Below, in pieces: positions 34,763-47,826 of a DNA stretch of 64,000 nucleotides. The notes beneath the pieces are model-generated. The model had not been told where the DNA came from and ran no database searches. It worked only from the letters and a program-made list of their open reading frames with translations. Origin of the DNA: Branchiostoma belcheri (taxonomy: Eukaryota; Chordata; Leptocardii; Amphioxiformes; Branchiostomatidae); assembly GCF_001625305.1 (NCBI RefSeq), contig NW_017803990.1, positions 37,285 through 101,284 of the forward strand, given 5' to 3'. Every line of letters begins with the position of its first letter. Positions within the stretch are counted from its first letter, which is position 1. The translations under genes and the position numbers were made by a program.

Positions 34763-35884
34763 GATGACACGTAGTATCATGCTTATTTTTCTGTACTTAC
34801 TTTGACGAGTTTTATTTCTCAGCATTTTTTGATTAATGTCGAAATCTACCAAAATTCCGTGCAACCTCGGTTGCGTGATGTATGTAAAACCGACAATGAT
34901 TAATACACCAGATAAAATAACCGTTGTCAATATATAATTACGTGGCTCGTACTATCAGGAACAATACACTCCAGTTATCCGACTTTTATATGTGCTAACG
35001 GTATGTGTTTCAATGTTGTTATGAGGAGCCATACGCTTTCATAAAAGCCAGTAGAAGTTGCATTTATCAAATGATAGTTGAGACTTGCGCTCAGCCAAGT
35101 GTGGCAAAATGTGCAATAAAGGACGTCATTCATTCAATGAAAAGGGTGCGTCTAAGTCGTGATTTTACTGTTTTGTTTTTAGAGTAGAATATATCTTTGC
35201 AATGGTGTTGATTTTATACGTTTACTTTTCAGTTGAATTTCCACATTACTGTTCTCCAAATCACTGTCTAAACAGATATTCGGGAGCGAAATTAGAATGG
35301 CTTCCGGGTCCCTTCATGATTAAACAATATCTTAGCAAGAATATCTATTGGGATTGTCGTTACTATATATGTTTATATACACAACCAATACATCTATCAC
35401 AGGTAAAATGTGTATGTATATCGGCCGTTCCAAGAAAGAGTACCCACCTGTTAACAGATTGGCTATGTCGAGTGTGATAGTATGACAGGCTTGGCGACTT
35501 GAATCACTGCCAAAGACTTTTCTTTCGGACGTTTTACTTGGTGAAACGCACGTACACCAACATTCCTCACGACCCCCTCCCTACACGAAGAATAGCACAG
35601 GGCGATGCCATTTTAAAGTCAACAGGGGGTGGCCAGGGACAGTGAATCATGTAAATATTGGCGATCCGGGTGGGGTATATACAGTACACATACGTACAAA
35701 ATATATTTACCTCCGCCAGGAGGTTATGTTACAGATACAGATTTTTTTACGTACTGCTCCAGTTTTTACGGCCCTTGGTGGCAAATGTGCAAATGTTGCA
35801 AATTGCTTGTGCACATAAGGCAGAATAGCTGAAGTGGGTTGGTGGGCGTCACTTCGATGTCAATGAAAGGTGATGTACGGTGCT

Positions 35885-35972
35885 TTTCCCAAGGGCACAA
35901 CGTCGGGGCATGGAGAGTATCGAACCCGGGACCTCTTGGTTCCGATTCCAACGCCCTAACGGTTGCACAACC
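35885..35972 (-). mobile_element. SINE head, tRNA-derived, minus strand
   Basis: The complement carries GTGGTTGTGCAACCGTTAGG (A-box-like) and CCCGGGTTCGATACTC (B-box-like). The following CCCTTGGGAAAAGCACCG matches the SINE body. Confidence 0.7.
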
Positions 35973-36060
35973 ACGTTGCGTAATGGTTAGAGCGTTTGGC
36001 CCAGAAACTAGCGGTTCTGGGTTCGAATCCCACATTACACGACGTTGTGCCCTTGGGAAA
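35973..36060 (+). mobile_element. SINE head, tRNA-derived, plus strand
   Basis: TTGCGTAATGGTTAGAGCG (A box) and a perfect B box GGTTCGAATCC at 36020-36030, then GTTGTGCCCTTGGGAAA as in the other SINEs. It abuts the minus-strand head back to back. Confidence 0.75.
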
Positions 36061-36354
36061 TGCACGTTTAAGTTCAATGTTAAAACACACTTTTTTTCAC
36101 TTCACTCAGGTTGAAACGAGTACAATATATATAGGGTCCAATTTGGACCCTCTATGGCTGGCTAACTCCTCTTGGCCAGTTACATTTTTTTAGGCCGATT
36201 TGTACTCTTTATCCAGGTTGCAAAGGAGCCTGGTGAAGACATAAAAACATAGAGAATGCCAACTCCCTAACATGACTCGAGCTCCCTGACCCCTTCTCTC
36301 CATTACAAAAACTCCCCCGGCGGCAAACTCGTCAATCCGCGGCATAAGTGCGTA

Positions 36355-36388
36355 CAAGGACATTATAATTATGTGTATAACGTCCTTG
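36355..36388. repeat. Palindrome CAAGGACATTATA / TATAACGTCCTTG inserted in a repeat
   Basis: The surrounding repeat (GGCGGCAAACTC, CGCGGCATA, GCGTCGCTC) also occurs at 55180-55290, where the palindrome is absent between the same flanks. GCG may be duplicated around the insertion. Confidence 0.7.
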
Positions 36389-39300
36389 AAGCGTCGCTCA
36401 CCAAAAAAAAAATATGTCGCCCCCCAACAAGTCTGCGAAGAAGGCTATACGGGCCGACTTTGGAGTGTTTTGGCAACGGTTTGTAGGCACAGGTAAGTAC
36501 GTCTTGTGGCGTCATCTTTACATAAGCCGCTCTCCACCAGACTCCTTCGAAGGCTAAATAAATAGTAAAAGTCTGCCTGCAGTGTGTGTGTCAGTTGGAC
36601 AGACACTGCGGTCGTGCAAGTATTTATGGTGACCGGCAGTGGGTATGTTTAAACATGCGCCCAGGAACTGCAAAATGTTTTGGGTGGGTTGGGTGTTGAC
36701 ATAACAGTGTCAAATCAGATTAACTTAAAGGTGTTTAAAAAAATTCAATCACATAAAATACCTTTGGCTATATATTCTGAATTACTCACATTATAATAGC
36801 ATAAAATGTTAGCTGCACAAGTTTCTAAGACTGCTGTACCCTAGTTCAAAATTCGATGCGCTACAGTTACTTTTGTTATGCTAATGATAGTATGACTGCA
36901 ACATCCTAATATGTCAGAATTTCGGCAAGCCCTGGACTCCAACTCTTGGGAGAACAGGAACCGGAGGCACCAAAATTCCATTTGTTCTGCAAAGAAGGCT
37001 TGACGCCGAGCCGACTGTCCACAAGTGACAGGGACGAACTCTTTTACCCAGCGGGCGGGCATGGAAACCCGCGGCCGGGGTGCTCGGATTAGAGGTGAGC
37101 GGCCACAGGGCGGAGTGTCCCCGGCTAGCGTTGTCCTTCTGTACGATACGGCCGTGGCTCTAAGACCTGGCCCCAAAATCCGCTCTATTGTGCAAATGAA
37201 TAAGGACTTCCAACCTGAGGAGAGCTAAAAGTTTGAGAACAACAGGATAAAATGGAAGACGGAAAAGATATGGTTAGAAGAAACGGGGCCCAAATTCCCA
37301 AGAGACCGAAAAATGTAATCTCCAAGCAGATCCCTCTCGGTGGCAAAAAGACAGTATCAAATTGGCCAGACAGTATCCATTAGCCAGAGAAGCTCCATTA
37401 GCCACCGACGGGATCTGCAGAGAGTCGCACTGTACAAGGTTATTATCACGCAATTGTTACCTAATCAAACCGCGATCTGTCCGGGTTTAGGAAGAAGGTG
37501 TGAATTATGCCCGGCGCGCGAGCGCCTGTCCGGCATCTCACAGGATGTATCGTCACAGGTCATGTACGATACCGTTAGCGGGCCAGTTTGAATTCTAGCC
37601 GCGGCAGTAAAGGAGGCGAAAGTCTGACGTGTTTTCCGTGGTACCAACTCTTGCCCGCCCGCTTCCATTTTAATGAATGATTGAATACGCCTCCCTCCCA
37701 CAAAAAATACGAAGCATTGCTCTCCCCCTTTTCTCCGAAAATAAAGTGCAAATACAATCCTTGCGCTCTTCACAATTGAAACAAAAATATACTTGACATC
37801 CATCAGTGATACGCTAACATATGTCAATAGATAATGCTTCTTTATTCATCGGCAAATTTCGCAGTCTAACGTTACAAAAATTATGCCATGTGGTGAAAAT
37901 ATCCGATGCATCATTGAACAGTATATTTTCTCCTCCTTGCAAACAGTAAATAATCAAGTACCTAACCTATCTGTCCACTATCCTGGCTTCGAGGCCGTTA
38001 AATGGACTATCCAGCACAGAGGAAATTCACATGGCAAATCGGAAAGGAAACTAACTTTGTGGAATAAAAACAACGTTTGCAAAGTTTTAAGCGGGGACAA
38101 CAAAATGGCTAGAACGCACCGCATCCAAACACAACGGTAGGATAGTAATGATCGCCAGAAACACCAAAATATATGAATATATGTAAATGTAAAAAAACTA
38201 ATACTTCATTATGTGTTGAAAATCAAATCTGTATTTATTTTGTTGATCTCGAACGTTTATTCGGTAATTCTGTACGTAATCATGTTAACTCTGCTACGTT
38301 GTAGTGCTATCGCTGTCAGCTGGTGGTATGCTAATAAGGCATGTGCGGTTGATTGCACGGGCCCGAATTGCACTGCAGCGCGCTGGGCGGCCTCGTAAAA
38401 GGATTTCCGCTACCAGTTCACAGATTGCGGGAAATAGGGGCACGGGGAGGGACTTTGACACGTTTTTCAAAGAACTACTCCTCCCCTTGTCCTCTGTGGC
38501 TGCGACTTTCGGCAGAGGTTGGTGGGGATTAGGACAAAAAAAAACGGCCATATATAAAAAGGTAACGATCATTCCCCACAACCTCTGCTTGGAGAATACG
38601 AAAAATGACCGGGGCCCGGGCATTTATACTCTTCATGAGGTCATGTTCACTATGCTAATCACAAGTTGCGAATTAGGGTAGACCATTCCACAAGACGAGG
38701 CGTGTTTTTGTTGATTTAACATTTTGATAAAGACCTACCTCAATTCTACCTAAGTATATCGACATTCATATATATAGTCTAGGGTATAACAGCTTTAACT
38801 TTTTACGATGTGCAACTGCGACGGGGGTCGACACCGTTTACCAGATACATTTGACCCAGTGTTGACGTGACACTTCAGAGAAGTCTACTGATGAGGAATG
38901 CCAGAGTGACTGTTTGAAAGCTCTTGGTGACAGCATGTTTGTTTTGTTTTGTGTCGTGTGTTGGAAACTACGTCATAGTTACTACCTAACTGACCAAATA
39001 TTTGGCTTGCGCTATTTCCTGATCAGGACCAGTCAGGAGTGTTGGAAGGACTTCGGGTAACGCACATGAAGGTAAGATAATTACGAGTAAAAGTAATGCT
39101 ATTTATGAGTTTGTGGGGGGGGGGGTGACAGAATGAAGTTATCTTATCAGGGCAGCCTGAAAGCTATCCTAGTGTCCAGTCAGTTTTTTGAACGACGGGA
39201 TCGGGAGTTCACCACGTCGTGGGGCTAATCAACTAGCGTACAAACTATTTACTCTGGGGACCAGGCTGGGTGTCGGGCCGTATAGCCAGGGCTTTTCGGA

Positions 39301-39742
39301 GCCTCCAAAGCAGTACACCGACCTTGGTCTATTACCGCTGCGTTGGGCGGCCTTTTACCGATCTGGTGTCTCCTACCTTGGCTCAACTCCCCACGTAGCG
39401 GTAGTCTGGCTCTACTACCAAAGCCCGACAGGCGTAACACTAGGGGGAGGGCGAAAGTATTAGAGTCCCAAAGAGCAACTGTAACCTTCAACATACAATC
39501 TCGTTACCCTTACATTGGCCAGTTTCTGACTCGGAGCCCCCATCGTTTACATATACTTATATTTGCGAAGCATTTTGAATTGATATTGTAGATCTAGCCT
39601 TTGCTTTCCTCATCCTAATTTTGTATTCCACTTTAAGGTCGAGTCGTGTGTTGCACATATTGTTTTATTAACATGTAAGGATTTTATTGACATGTAAGGT
39701 AAGTTCATTCAGTGACAGAGTATACGTTGATCTGCTATGTTA

Positions 39743-40142
39743 GGCCACACCAAGTAAATTTTATGGATGACGTCCTTTGAAGACCCTAAATCTAATGCGA
39801 GAGGGTGAAAAAAAACAAGAAGGGACCCTAAAAAACAAGATGCCTAAGGTTAGAAAATTATACTAAGAGACGACAAACGTTAGGACACAAATTGAATGAG
39901 GTGACACAGTATAACAAGCAAGAAGTCTTTTATTCATCATCGAAACAGCAATAAATCAGGTGGAACAGCAGTTGTCGTCCTGTCCTGTTTTCGCGTTACA
40001 GGTTTCACGTCAATCTGACGATTTGCACTGTCGTGACTCTTTGGTCATAGTTACAGGAAGCGGAATTTCTTTTTTTTTTCTAGGAACAGGCCAAAATCAA
40101 TGCGCGCGCGGACGTCATCCATAAAATTTACTTGGTGTGGCC
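39743..40142. mobile_element. Complete Harbinger-like MITE, 400 bp, TTA duplication
   Basis: Terminal repeats of 33 bp, starting GGCCACACCAAGTAAATTTT, are perfect inverted copies. TTA flanks both sides (39740-39742 and 40143-40145). No coding capacity. It belongs with the elements at 60912 and 60160 and the single ends at 57416 and 63609. Confidence 0.93.
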
Positions 40143-40666
40143 TTACAGAACATTTGAGGTACCGTAGTTATTTTCTCTATAAAGCTCAAAAGTGGTATTT
40201 ACCAATGGTAGTAAATGTCGGTTAATATTTAAGCGTTAGACTTTACAATGGCAGTAAATAACTCAACCTCAGCACTTTAATAATATCATTCAGTACTGAA
40301 GAAATTGTATCCGAACCACTCATAATTTAAGGAGTATGGATCATAATAAGCCTGCTCAAGAACTATTACCACTATTCCTTTTATAATATGTACCTGGTGG
40401 TAACATTCAATATTGTAAACCCAGTATACAGGTGCAGGCAGACATCATAAATAACATGCACAGACCCAATTTTACCTGCAATAACCTGCATATGCGGGTG
40501 GCGGGTGGTATTTGATACTTACACATGCGGGCTCTTGAACATAATGGTGGCTCCTATAAGTGTGACCGAAGACATAATACTCCAAGCAGAAGAGGCCTAC
40601 TTTGGCGGTGACTAAACTCTAAACATCACGATCGTGTTTTCAGGGCGCGTGTTAAGAAGGCTAAAG

Positions 40667-40733
40667 ATGAAGGGCAGCTCTGTTGCAGCCTTTCTCCTCT
40701 TCTGTGCCATGATCTGTTGTCCTACACATGGAG
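40667..40733 (+). CDS. Gene B exon 1 (coding): signal peptide
   Basis: [20 protein letters not shown] then HG, a clear signal peptide, ends CATGGAG/GTAAGC in phase 1. TGTTTTCAG at 40635-40643 looks like an acceptor, so a non-coding exon probably lies upstream. An in-frame ATG at 40634 lies within that acceptor and is less likely to be the start. Confidence 0.75.
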
Positions 40734-40935
40734 GTAAGCGCCATGGGATAACGACCGAGGGAGGTCACGGTAGAAGGTCTTTCCTAATTAACATGATTTA
40801 TTACGAAACAGGTTGTATACTTTTGCCCCTCCCCCACTTCCAACGAGGGAGTGTTGTTTGTGCTATGTGTTTTTTATTTAGTATTTGTTATTTGTATTTA
40901 GTATGTGTTTGTGTGTTTAGTATGTTTTGTGTCTG

Positions 40936-41022
<87 letters not shown>

Positions 41023-44000
41023 GTACGCGTGTATGTGTATATATGTGTGTGTTACTGTATGTGCCTATGGTTGTTTAAGCACTGCAGTTTATTTATATTC
41101 ACTGCTCAAAAATCGGAATATCCGGACGTTTCCGGACCTGTACATGTCCCGTGAAACTTGGCGTGCCCGGGTGTGTCCGGGTGTGTGCAGGAAATGTCGG
41201 CCACGGCGTGTGCGGGTCTGTGATTCCTCCGGACACGCCCGGACACCTGGTAATTAGTCGTGTGTACGGGAATATACGGGCCTGCACACGTCACACGTCG
41301 CAAGTACTGCCAAACAATAAGGGGTCACCATACATGTAGATCGTTTCGCAAATGCGTAAATTGAGAGGTGCACATGTGTTTTCAAAGCCGGTAAGAAGAA
41401 CGGGCAAAATGCTGGTTAGAAAACAATATTATTTTCACTCCCGAAATCTACCTAAACATGAGTTCGTTCCATGAACCGAATTACTACCTAAAAACGTTGT
41501 AGGTAACAGGCAACGCAACACAAAGACAAGACATCTAGATTGGATGGTAGAGGAAATCAGCGTTACATTAAAAGTTGGTGAATAGAATAAATGTTGTTTG
41601 GGGGCCGATGTCTGTTATAAACTCGCCCTCGCCAGAGTCTGGTTGACTTTTGGGCCACGCCAGGCTTATATAAACTCTGCTAAAGAATCTAGAATAATAT
41701 ATAAAGCTTGGTATGAACAAGGATTTTATATGAACATGGAGCTTCAACTAGGTTATGATATAACGTCCTTGGTATGAATGGGGTCTAAGTGTATCCCTGT
41801 ATATATTTGTAACTATAACCCTTGCTATGAACAATGAGTAGATTTCTTTGTGTGGTCCATCGTCTCCCCGCATATATTAACGCCTCATTATACCGGCACC
41901 ATATTGAATCTACAGTGGGCAAAAACAACAACACAATTACTGATCAGAATTTTACCAAACTAGTCTATTGGGAACCTTCGACCTTGACATATTTCACCTT
42001 TGGAAACATGGTCGTTTTCTTTGGTAATGAGAGGGACCGCTCTGATGTTTTTTCAAATATCAGCCCACTTTAGTGTAAAAATAATTTTTTGGAAGAGGCA
42101 AAAGATGCATAGTTTACTTGTACATTGTTGTAAGATGTGTATTGTGGTGTCATGGTCAGAGACGAGACGGCGCCTATGTCTTATTTACTTTGTTTGTTTG
42201 TTTTTATATAAGAGAGGTTTAACTTCCTTGGTTATATTTAATTTTTATACTTTAAGAACACGAAGTTGAAAACATTACACGGGTAAACTGCAAATTATGT
42301 GTTGATGATAACATTCCAGACTATTTTATAGCCTATGTTTTTTTATTAGTGTGCGTGCAACTTTTACATAATAGACAAGCAGGACATTTCACAACTCTTT
42401 GTATATCATTATTCCTGCGGTGACCTGTAAACCAGACCAGCCAATTGCATGCATTTCTCTTTGTTGGGGTTTGAAAAGAGGCCNNNNNNNNNNNNNNNNN
42501 NNNTTCCGTTACATGCCTGGTTGTGGAGCGTGCATTGTACAACTATCCTGGACACAAGCAACACGCTAGGAACTTAGTGAGAGCATGGAGGTAGAAAAGG
42601 GTCCATGGTGAGAGATTGTGTCATATCTCATCATCAACACAGGAATATCGGTATTGCGCCTTTCTACGTAAATTGGAGCAGTTTTCAAGACAAGAACGCC
42701 GTGGGACACTGGCAAGACGAACTGGGACAAGACTACTCTCCAAGCTGAGGTTGATTGGGAAGGATGTGACGTCATAGTATGCCTCGTTCTTTGAAAAGCC
42801 GGTAGCCAGGATCCTGGGAACCAGGCTGCGGGCATAGGCGAGTGATAGTCCGCGTGCAAGAGAGTATTAGACCGGACCAGAGGACCGATGTACACCCCTC
42901 CGGACTATACGCTGTGTCCCGACTCAAGGCTGTGCTGTGGCACAAGATGTTCGGCCCGTGGGTCACCGCCTCAGCGAGGCTTGTTGCACATCGCGGAATA
43001 AAGAGCTTGGGACGGCTTCTAACGACTGGTGCCCAGACGAGACTAATATTTGCTCCCGTGACTAGCTGCGTCAAGGCAAGACACAGAAGAACGAGACGTA
43101 CAGTTTGTTTCAGCTGAGCTGAAAGACCGGCCGAAGTACACTGGAAATATTGGAGGCACACAAAACACAAACAAAAAGTCACAAAGCCCAAGCACCATGT
43201 ACAATTAATAAAGAAAACAAAATTATGCAAACAAGAAGGGGGGATAAACGGCTATGATGCTACTTTACATTAGAAAAGGCATATTGGAGGGGGGGGGACG
43301 TGTGCGGGTGTGTACGACCCGTACACGAGCTGATAATGAGGAAGATAATTAGGTGAAAATTACCGCTAATTTATGCATATTTCATACACACACTCAGAGG
43401 TACGTGTCACGTATCCAGGTGTGTGCAGAGATTTACGGGTGGCGTGTACAGACGTGTACAGGCCCGTACACGGCCCGGACACCTGAGTGGTTCATATCCG
43501 GGCCGTGTGCGGGCCCGCACACGCCAAGTGTACGGGTCGCGCACACCTGGAAATGTCCGTATATTTGGAATTTCCGGGCGTGTGTACAGGAGTATACGAC
43601 CCAGATACGTCGGTTTTCGTCTAGTGATTCTGTCAGGGGCAAATCTGCTGTTCTGATTGCCTTGTTGTAACAAGTAAACTTATATTTCGATCGGCAAAAT
43701 GTTACTCTCCAAGCAGAGGTTGTAAGGGAATGATCGTTACATTTTTATATATGGCCGGGTTTTGTTTGTCCTGACCTTCTCTGGCTAATGGATACTGCCT
43801 GGCCAATTTGATACTGTCTTTTTGCCACCGAGAGGGATCTGCTTGGAGATTAGTAAAAAGTAATCAATATTGTCTTTGAACGCGGACATCCTAAGCAATA
43901 GTGCCACATATCCTTTTAAAGTTGCAAAACACAGCACTAGTATTTATGGGCGAACCCCATAGTCCGGGCACAAAGTAGTGCGGCGCAGTCCTTGATAAAG

Positions 44001-47000
44001 CTGCCGAGAGGTAGGTGGAGGGTAGCGAGGTAAAAACTGCGCTGAATTGTAGAGGAATGCATCGGGTTTGAGACCGTATAATAATTTGAATTAGGTTGTT
44101 TGTTCGGCCGGGGGCAATTGGCGCCTGGATCCGGTTACGACCTAGTACATGTACTGTGCGTCGGCTGCAGTTCACCTGGCCCCCGCTAAGCGTCATTTTA
44201 AAGTGTCTCTGTGGGAAAACGAGCCGGAAATCTTAAGCTGATTTTCACACTTCAGCTGAGGAAGATGACAAACGGTCACCGAAACGTCGACTGAATAAAA
44301 GACTCGTGTAAAAAGAGTCTCTTTACTAAATGACTTACCAACGTGATGAAACTATTCACCGTACGTTTTTTGCGACGAATCTTACTCTATGGACTCCATA
44401 ATGTTTTACATAAACTGACCCCATAATGTTTTACATAAATTTAGTTTTTATGGCTTCACCACTATGTGGTGAAGTCATGTTGTTTTTCCTAATGTTTCTT
44501 CTTATTATTATTTTTCTCCTTCTTTTCCTGCCATTTCTTTAAATTGATTTGACTCATTCAGTTTTGGGCAAAATAACATAAAATTTGGTATGAAGGTAGA
44601 GTAGCCAAATACCCCCAGGCGTTTGTTTCATTTTTACGATACAGGCATTTAAAATTGTTTTATTTGTGTTTTTTTTGCCATTTTTTTAAAAAATCTGTAC
44701 ATTTAGGGTCCTGGAGACCTGGTATTACACTAAAATCATCTGAAATTTGGTCTAGGTATGCTTTATATATCTACCAACAACAATCTTTTCCGTGGCAACA
44801 CCTGTTTATTGAGCTTGAATTACTAACAAAAACCGCTTCGAGATAGAGGATATTATGTGCACTGAATGGTAAACATGGCGGGAGACGCAAAATCAGCCTT
44901 CGGAGGCGGTAACTTTCAACCACCTGTTACTCAAGAAGGAAATACCGCCCACAACCCAAACTTGGCATAATGCATAGAAGAAAACTTTTTCTAACCAAAG
45001 ACAATATTAATTAGGATTTTGATTAATTAACGGTGCACACACCAATTCTTCCGCGACAGGGGTCCGAGGAAGTGCGCGGAAAAAAAGTGACGAAGGGGTT
45101 CCGGCGGTTCATTTCTCATAATCTGCTGTAAAACGGTATTAACTACTAACATGGCTGGAAAGTGTAAGAAGTGGCGTGTTTTGGGTGAAAATTGATTTCG
45201 GGCCCGAGGCTTACTTCCGGGTGTCCTTCCGCCTTCAGCGCGGTGCTTCGGTTTGACCTAGATATGCGTTTTATGCGTTCTGGGGGTGTTGTCGCTATGC
45301 CTAGCGCGACGGGCTATTGTGATAATCTCAGTGTTAGAATTTTCTTTATACTTTTCTTATAAATACATAAGGGTTTTCTCTTTCCGACCATATAAGTCAT
45401 TTCAGTGGCTAAATTCTGGGTGATGGGTCTAATTCCACGTGAAAATGGCCAATTTTTGGCATCATTTTTAATCGAAAATTCTTTTTCTCCCTAAAATTTA
45501 CAATAATGTGAGTGGTGAAAGAAATTGAGACTCTGTTGTTCTCGTAGCTAGAGCGATATCCTTCATTTGCAAACACAGTGTTTTCGCCCAAGAGGTATTT
45601 CCTGAAAGAGACGGTCGCTAGAGTTGAGGGTATGCAGAATCGAATTGAGACCAAAAATAAACTGGGGTGTGCCCCCTTATAACAATGACTCATCAGTAAG
45701 GAATGCAGAGAGAGAAGCTTTCAAGATGGTAGGGCAGTTGTAATCTTCTTGCTGATCGGGTGCTGGACTAATTGGATTAATACATTGAACACCTGCTGGT
45801 AGGGCAGTTGGAATCTTGTTGCTGATTGGGTGCTGGACTAATTGGATTAATACTAGTACATTGAATACCTGCTCCGGCTATAGCATATTGACAGCTGAAC
45901 TGCATTTAATTGATTTTAGTACGTTTGTCACACTTTCTTCCAATGTGGGGCGTAAACTTTTTTTTTAATCTTGAAAATCAACAGTTTGTATCAGGCATAT
46001 AAGTCATTACCAATAATGTATAGGATGTTAGCTACTACATGTAGTGTCCAACGGTATCCAACTGTTGTGTTTTTAGTTATACATGTATATCACTTCATAT
46101 CATATTAATATAGATGAAAAACAATATTTTTTTGTGTTTCTCACTCTACGCCTGCCACTTCATTGAACGTATTCAACTTTGGGAACCAAATGACCTGATG
46201 ACCTCTGTAATCTCCAATACATGGTGGCATGGGTATTTTCGAGCAGATACAAAGTGGCTTGGCCCCCAAGCAGATATAGGGTGGCATGGATCCTGTCAAT
46301 CTACATGTTCCAACAGCAAAACGCATTGGAATATTCCATTGCTGCATGGGGGTATAGACATTTCACATTTTGAACAGGGGTGACTTCAGAACAATCCATT
46401 TGTGTGGGAGGGGGATTTTTGGTATGGGGAATGTGGTGAAGCCATGCTATGTTTGCTCCTGAGCAAATGTCGGCCTTTCTATTTTTTTACTCTTTTTTTA
46501 TGATTTTTATATATGCATAGGTTTATTAGTCTATTAGGGACAATTTGACATGATAAGGTGTAAACAAATTATGCTAATAATTATAATGTATGCAACTCAC
46601 ACAAGGTGACTACAGACAGCCAGGTCGATGACCTTTGACCCAAGTCCATGGGCAACCAGGTGTAGGATCACAGTTTGTTGTAAATTTTCTAATTCAACAT
46701 GTTAAAGGTTATTGTGTAGCAATGTGTTAAGTAGACCAATGGTAGCAGAAAACTCAAGTAAACATATTACCTGGAAGAAATATTGACGACAACAATGTAT
46801 TCACAAGTGTTAAAAATTCTTGGGCCAGTTTTGACCCCACGGAACCACGCATAAACTATCTAGGATGGCTTATAATTAATCAACAATGTTCCAATCTCAT
46901 TAAAAACGTATTTTTATAAGACATGTATATACAAGCTATCTCAAAGAATGAATTTTGTGTTCGACAAGAAAAATCAAAATGACACATTTTGGCCCCATAC

Positions 47001-47795
47001 GGTTGTTTTAAGGGTTCTTGAAAAAGAAGTACAAAAGGTCCACTGCAGTGACGTAGGCCCATTTTTGAACTTGACGTTCATCTCCCCAACGGTACCTACC
47101 ACACACCTTCATAGCCAAACCGAATGCATAACCTTCTGGCGAAGGTAATGATACTTGGCTGATGATTTTTTACAGAGACCAAATGCGTGCATTATCTAAC
47201 CGGTGTAAGGGGGTATGTGAGCAGTGCAACGGACGCGACGTCTGACTATTGTGAGTGGGACATCAAGACTGACCAAAGCAAGTTAATACTGGTAAGTCTT
47301 TCGACAAGGCCTTGCCTTTACTAGAAATTATGTGAACGTGTTCAAATACAGGACCGTGACGTGTATCATGTGTTCTATACAGATAAACTTGATCGCCTGT
47401 CACACATAGCTCCACTAGTGAACTATGCTTAGAAGTGGGTTGGGAGTTGGCTGGTGTCAGGCCAGGTCGGCTTCTGTTCGGTTGCACCAGACGAATATTT
47501 CAAAATGTTTTTAAAAATATTCTGGTGTTGGTTGGTGGATTGCAAGTTTTCCGGAGCAGGTCCGGGCGTGGTTTGCAGTCAAAATTGACTCTAATTCAAC
47601 TCAAATTCAATTCAAGTCAAATAAAAAGGTAGGTGTGGTCTAAATCCGGTCAGGCTGCTCCCGAACGTTAGCCAACATTGGTCATCTGGTGTTCGAGAGA
47701 AGGTTCTGAATGTGTGTGTCAGGGACAGCTTTAGTCGTGTTTACATGTAGTGGTGTTATTACCTTCGCCAAGAAGGTTATGTTTTTAGTAGCGTT

Positions 47796-47826
<31 letters not shown>

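Larger units (their letters stand above)
34763..40643. other. Intergenic region between genes A and B
   Basis: Contains divergent SINE heads (35885-36060), a decayed repeat (36260-36480) carrying the CAAGGACATTAT palindrome, CTCCAAGCAGA-type repeat pieces (37310-37420, 38570-38600), a T/A-rich stretch, and a complete MITE (39743-40142). TATATAAAAAGG at 38551 could be a TATA box for gene B, 2 kb upstream, with an untranslated first exon; this is only a guess. No coding exon is supported. Confidence 0.45.
40734..47175. other. Gene B intron after the signal peptide exon
   Basis: A 6.4-kb intron holding a (TG)n tract (40938-41019), GTGTGCGG-rich repeats (41104-41290, 43290-43600), an assembly gap, a short MITE (43706-43849), a large repeat bounded by hairpins TTCACCACTATGTGGTGAA (44455) and GTGGTGAAGCCATG (46427), and a 70-bp duplication (45727-45870). 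Splice phases across it fit, so no exon is missing. Confidence 0.5.

Noticed and set aside
35973..36045. A functional tRNA gene
   Set aside because: Good A and B boxes, but no convincing cloverleaf; the downstream body is shared with other SINEs.
40927..41154. Cys-Val poly-dipeptide open frame
   Set aside because: A translation of a (TG)n microsatellite.
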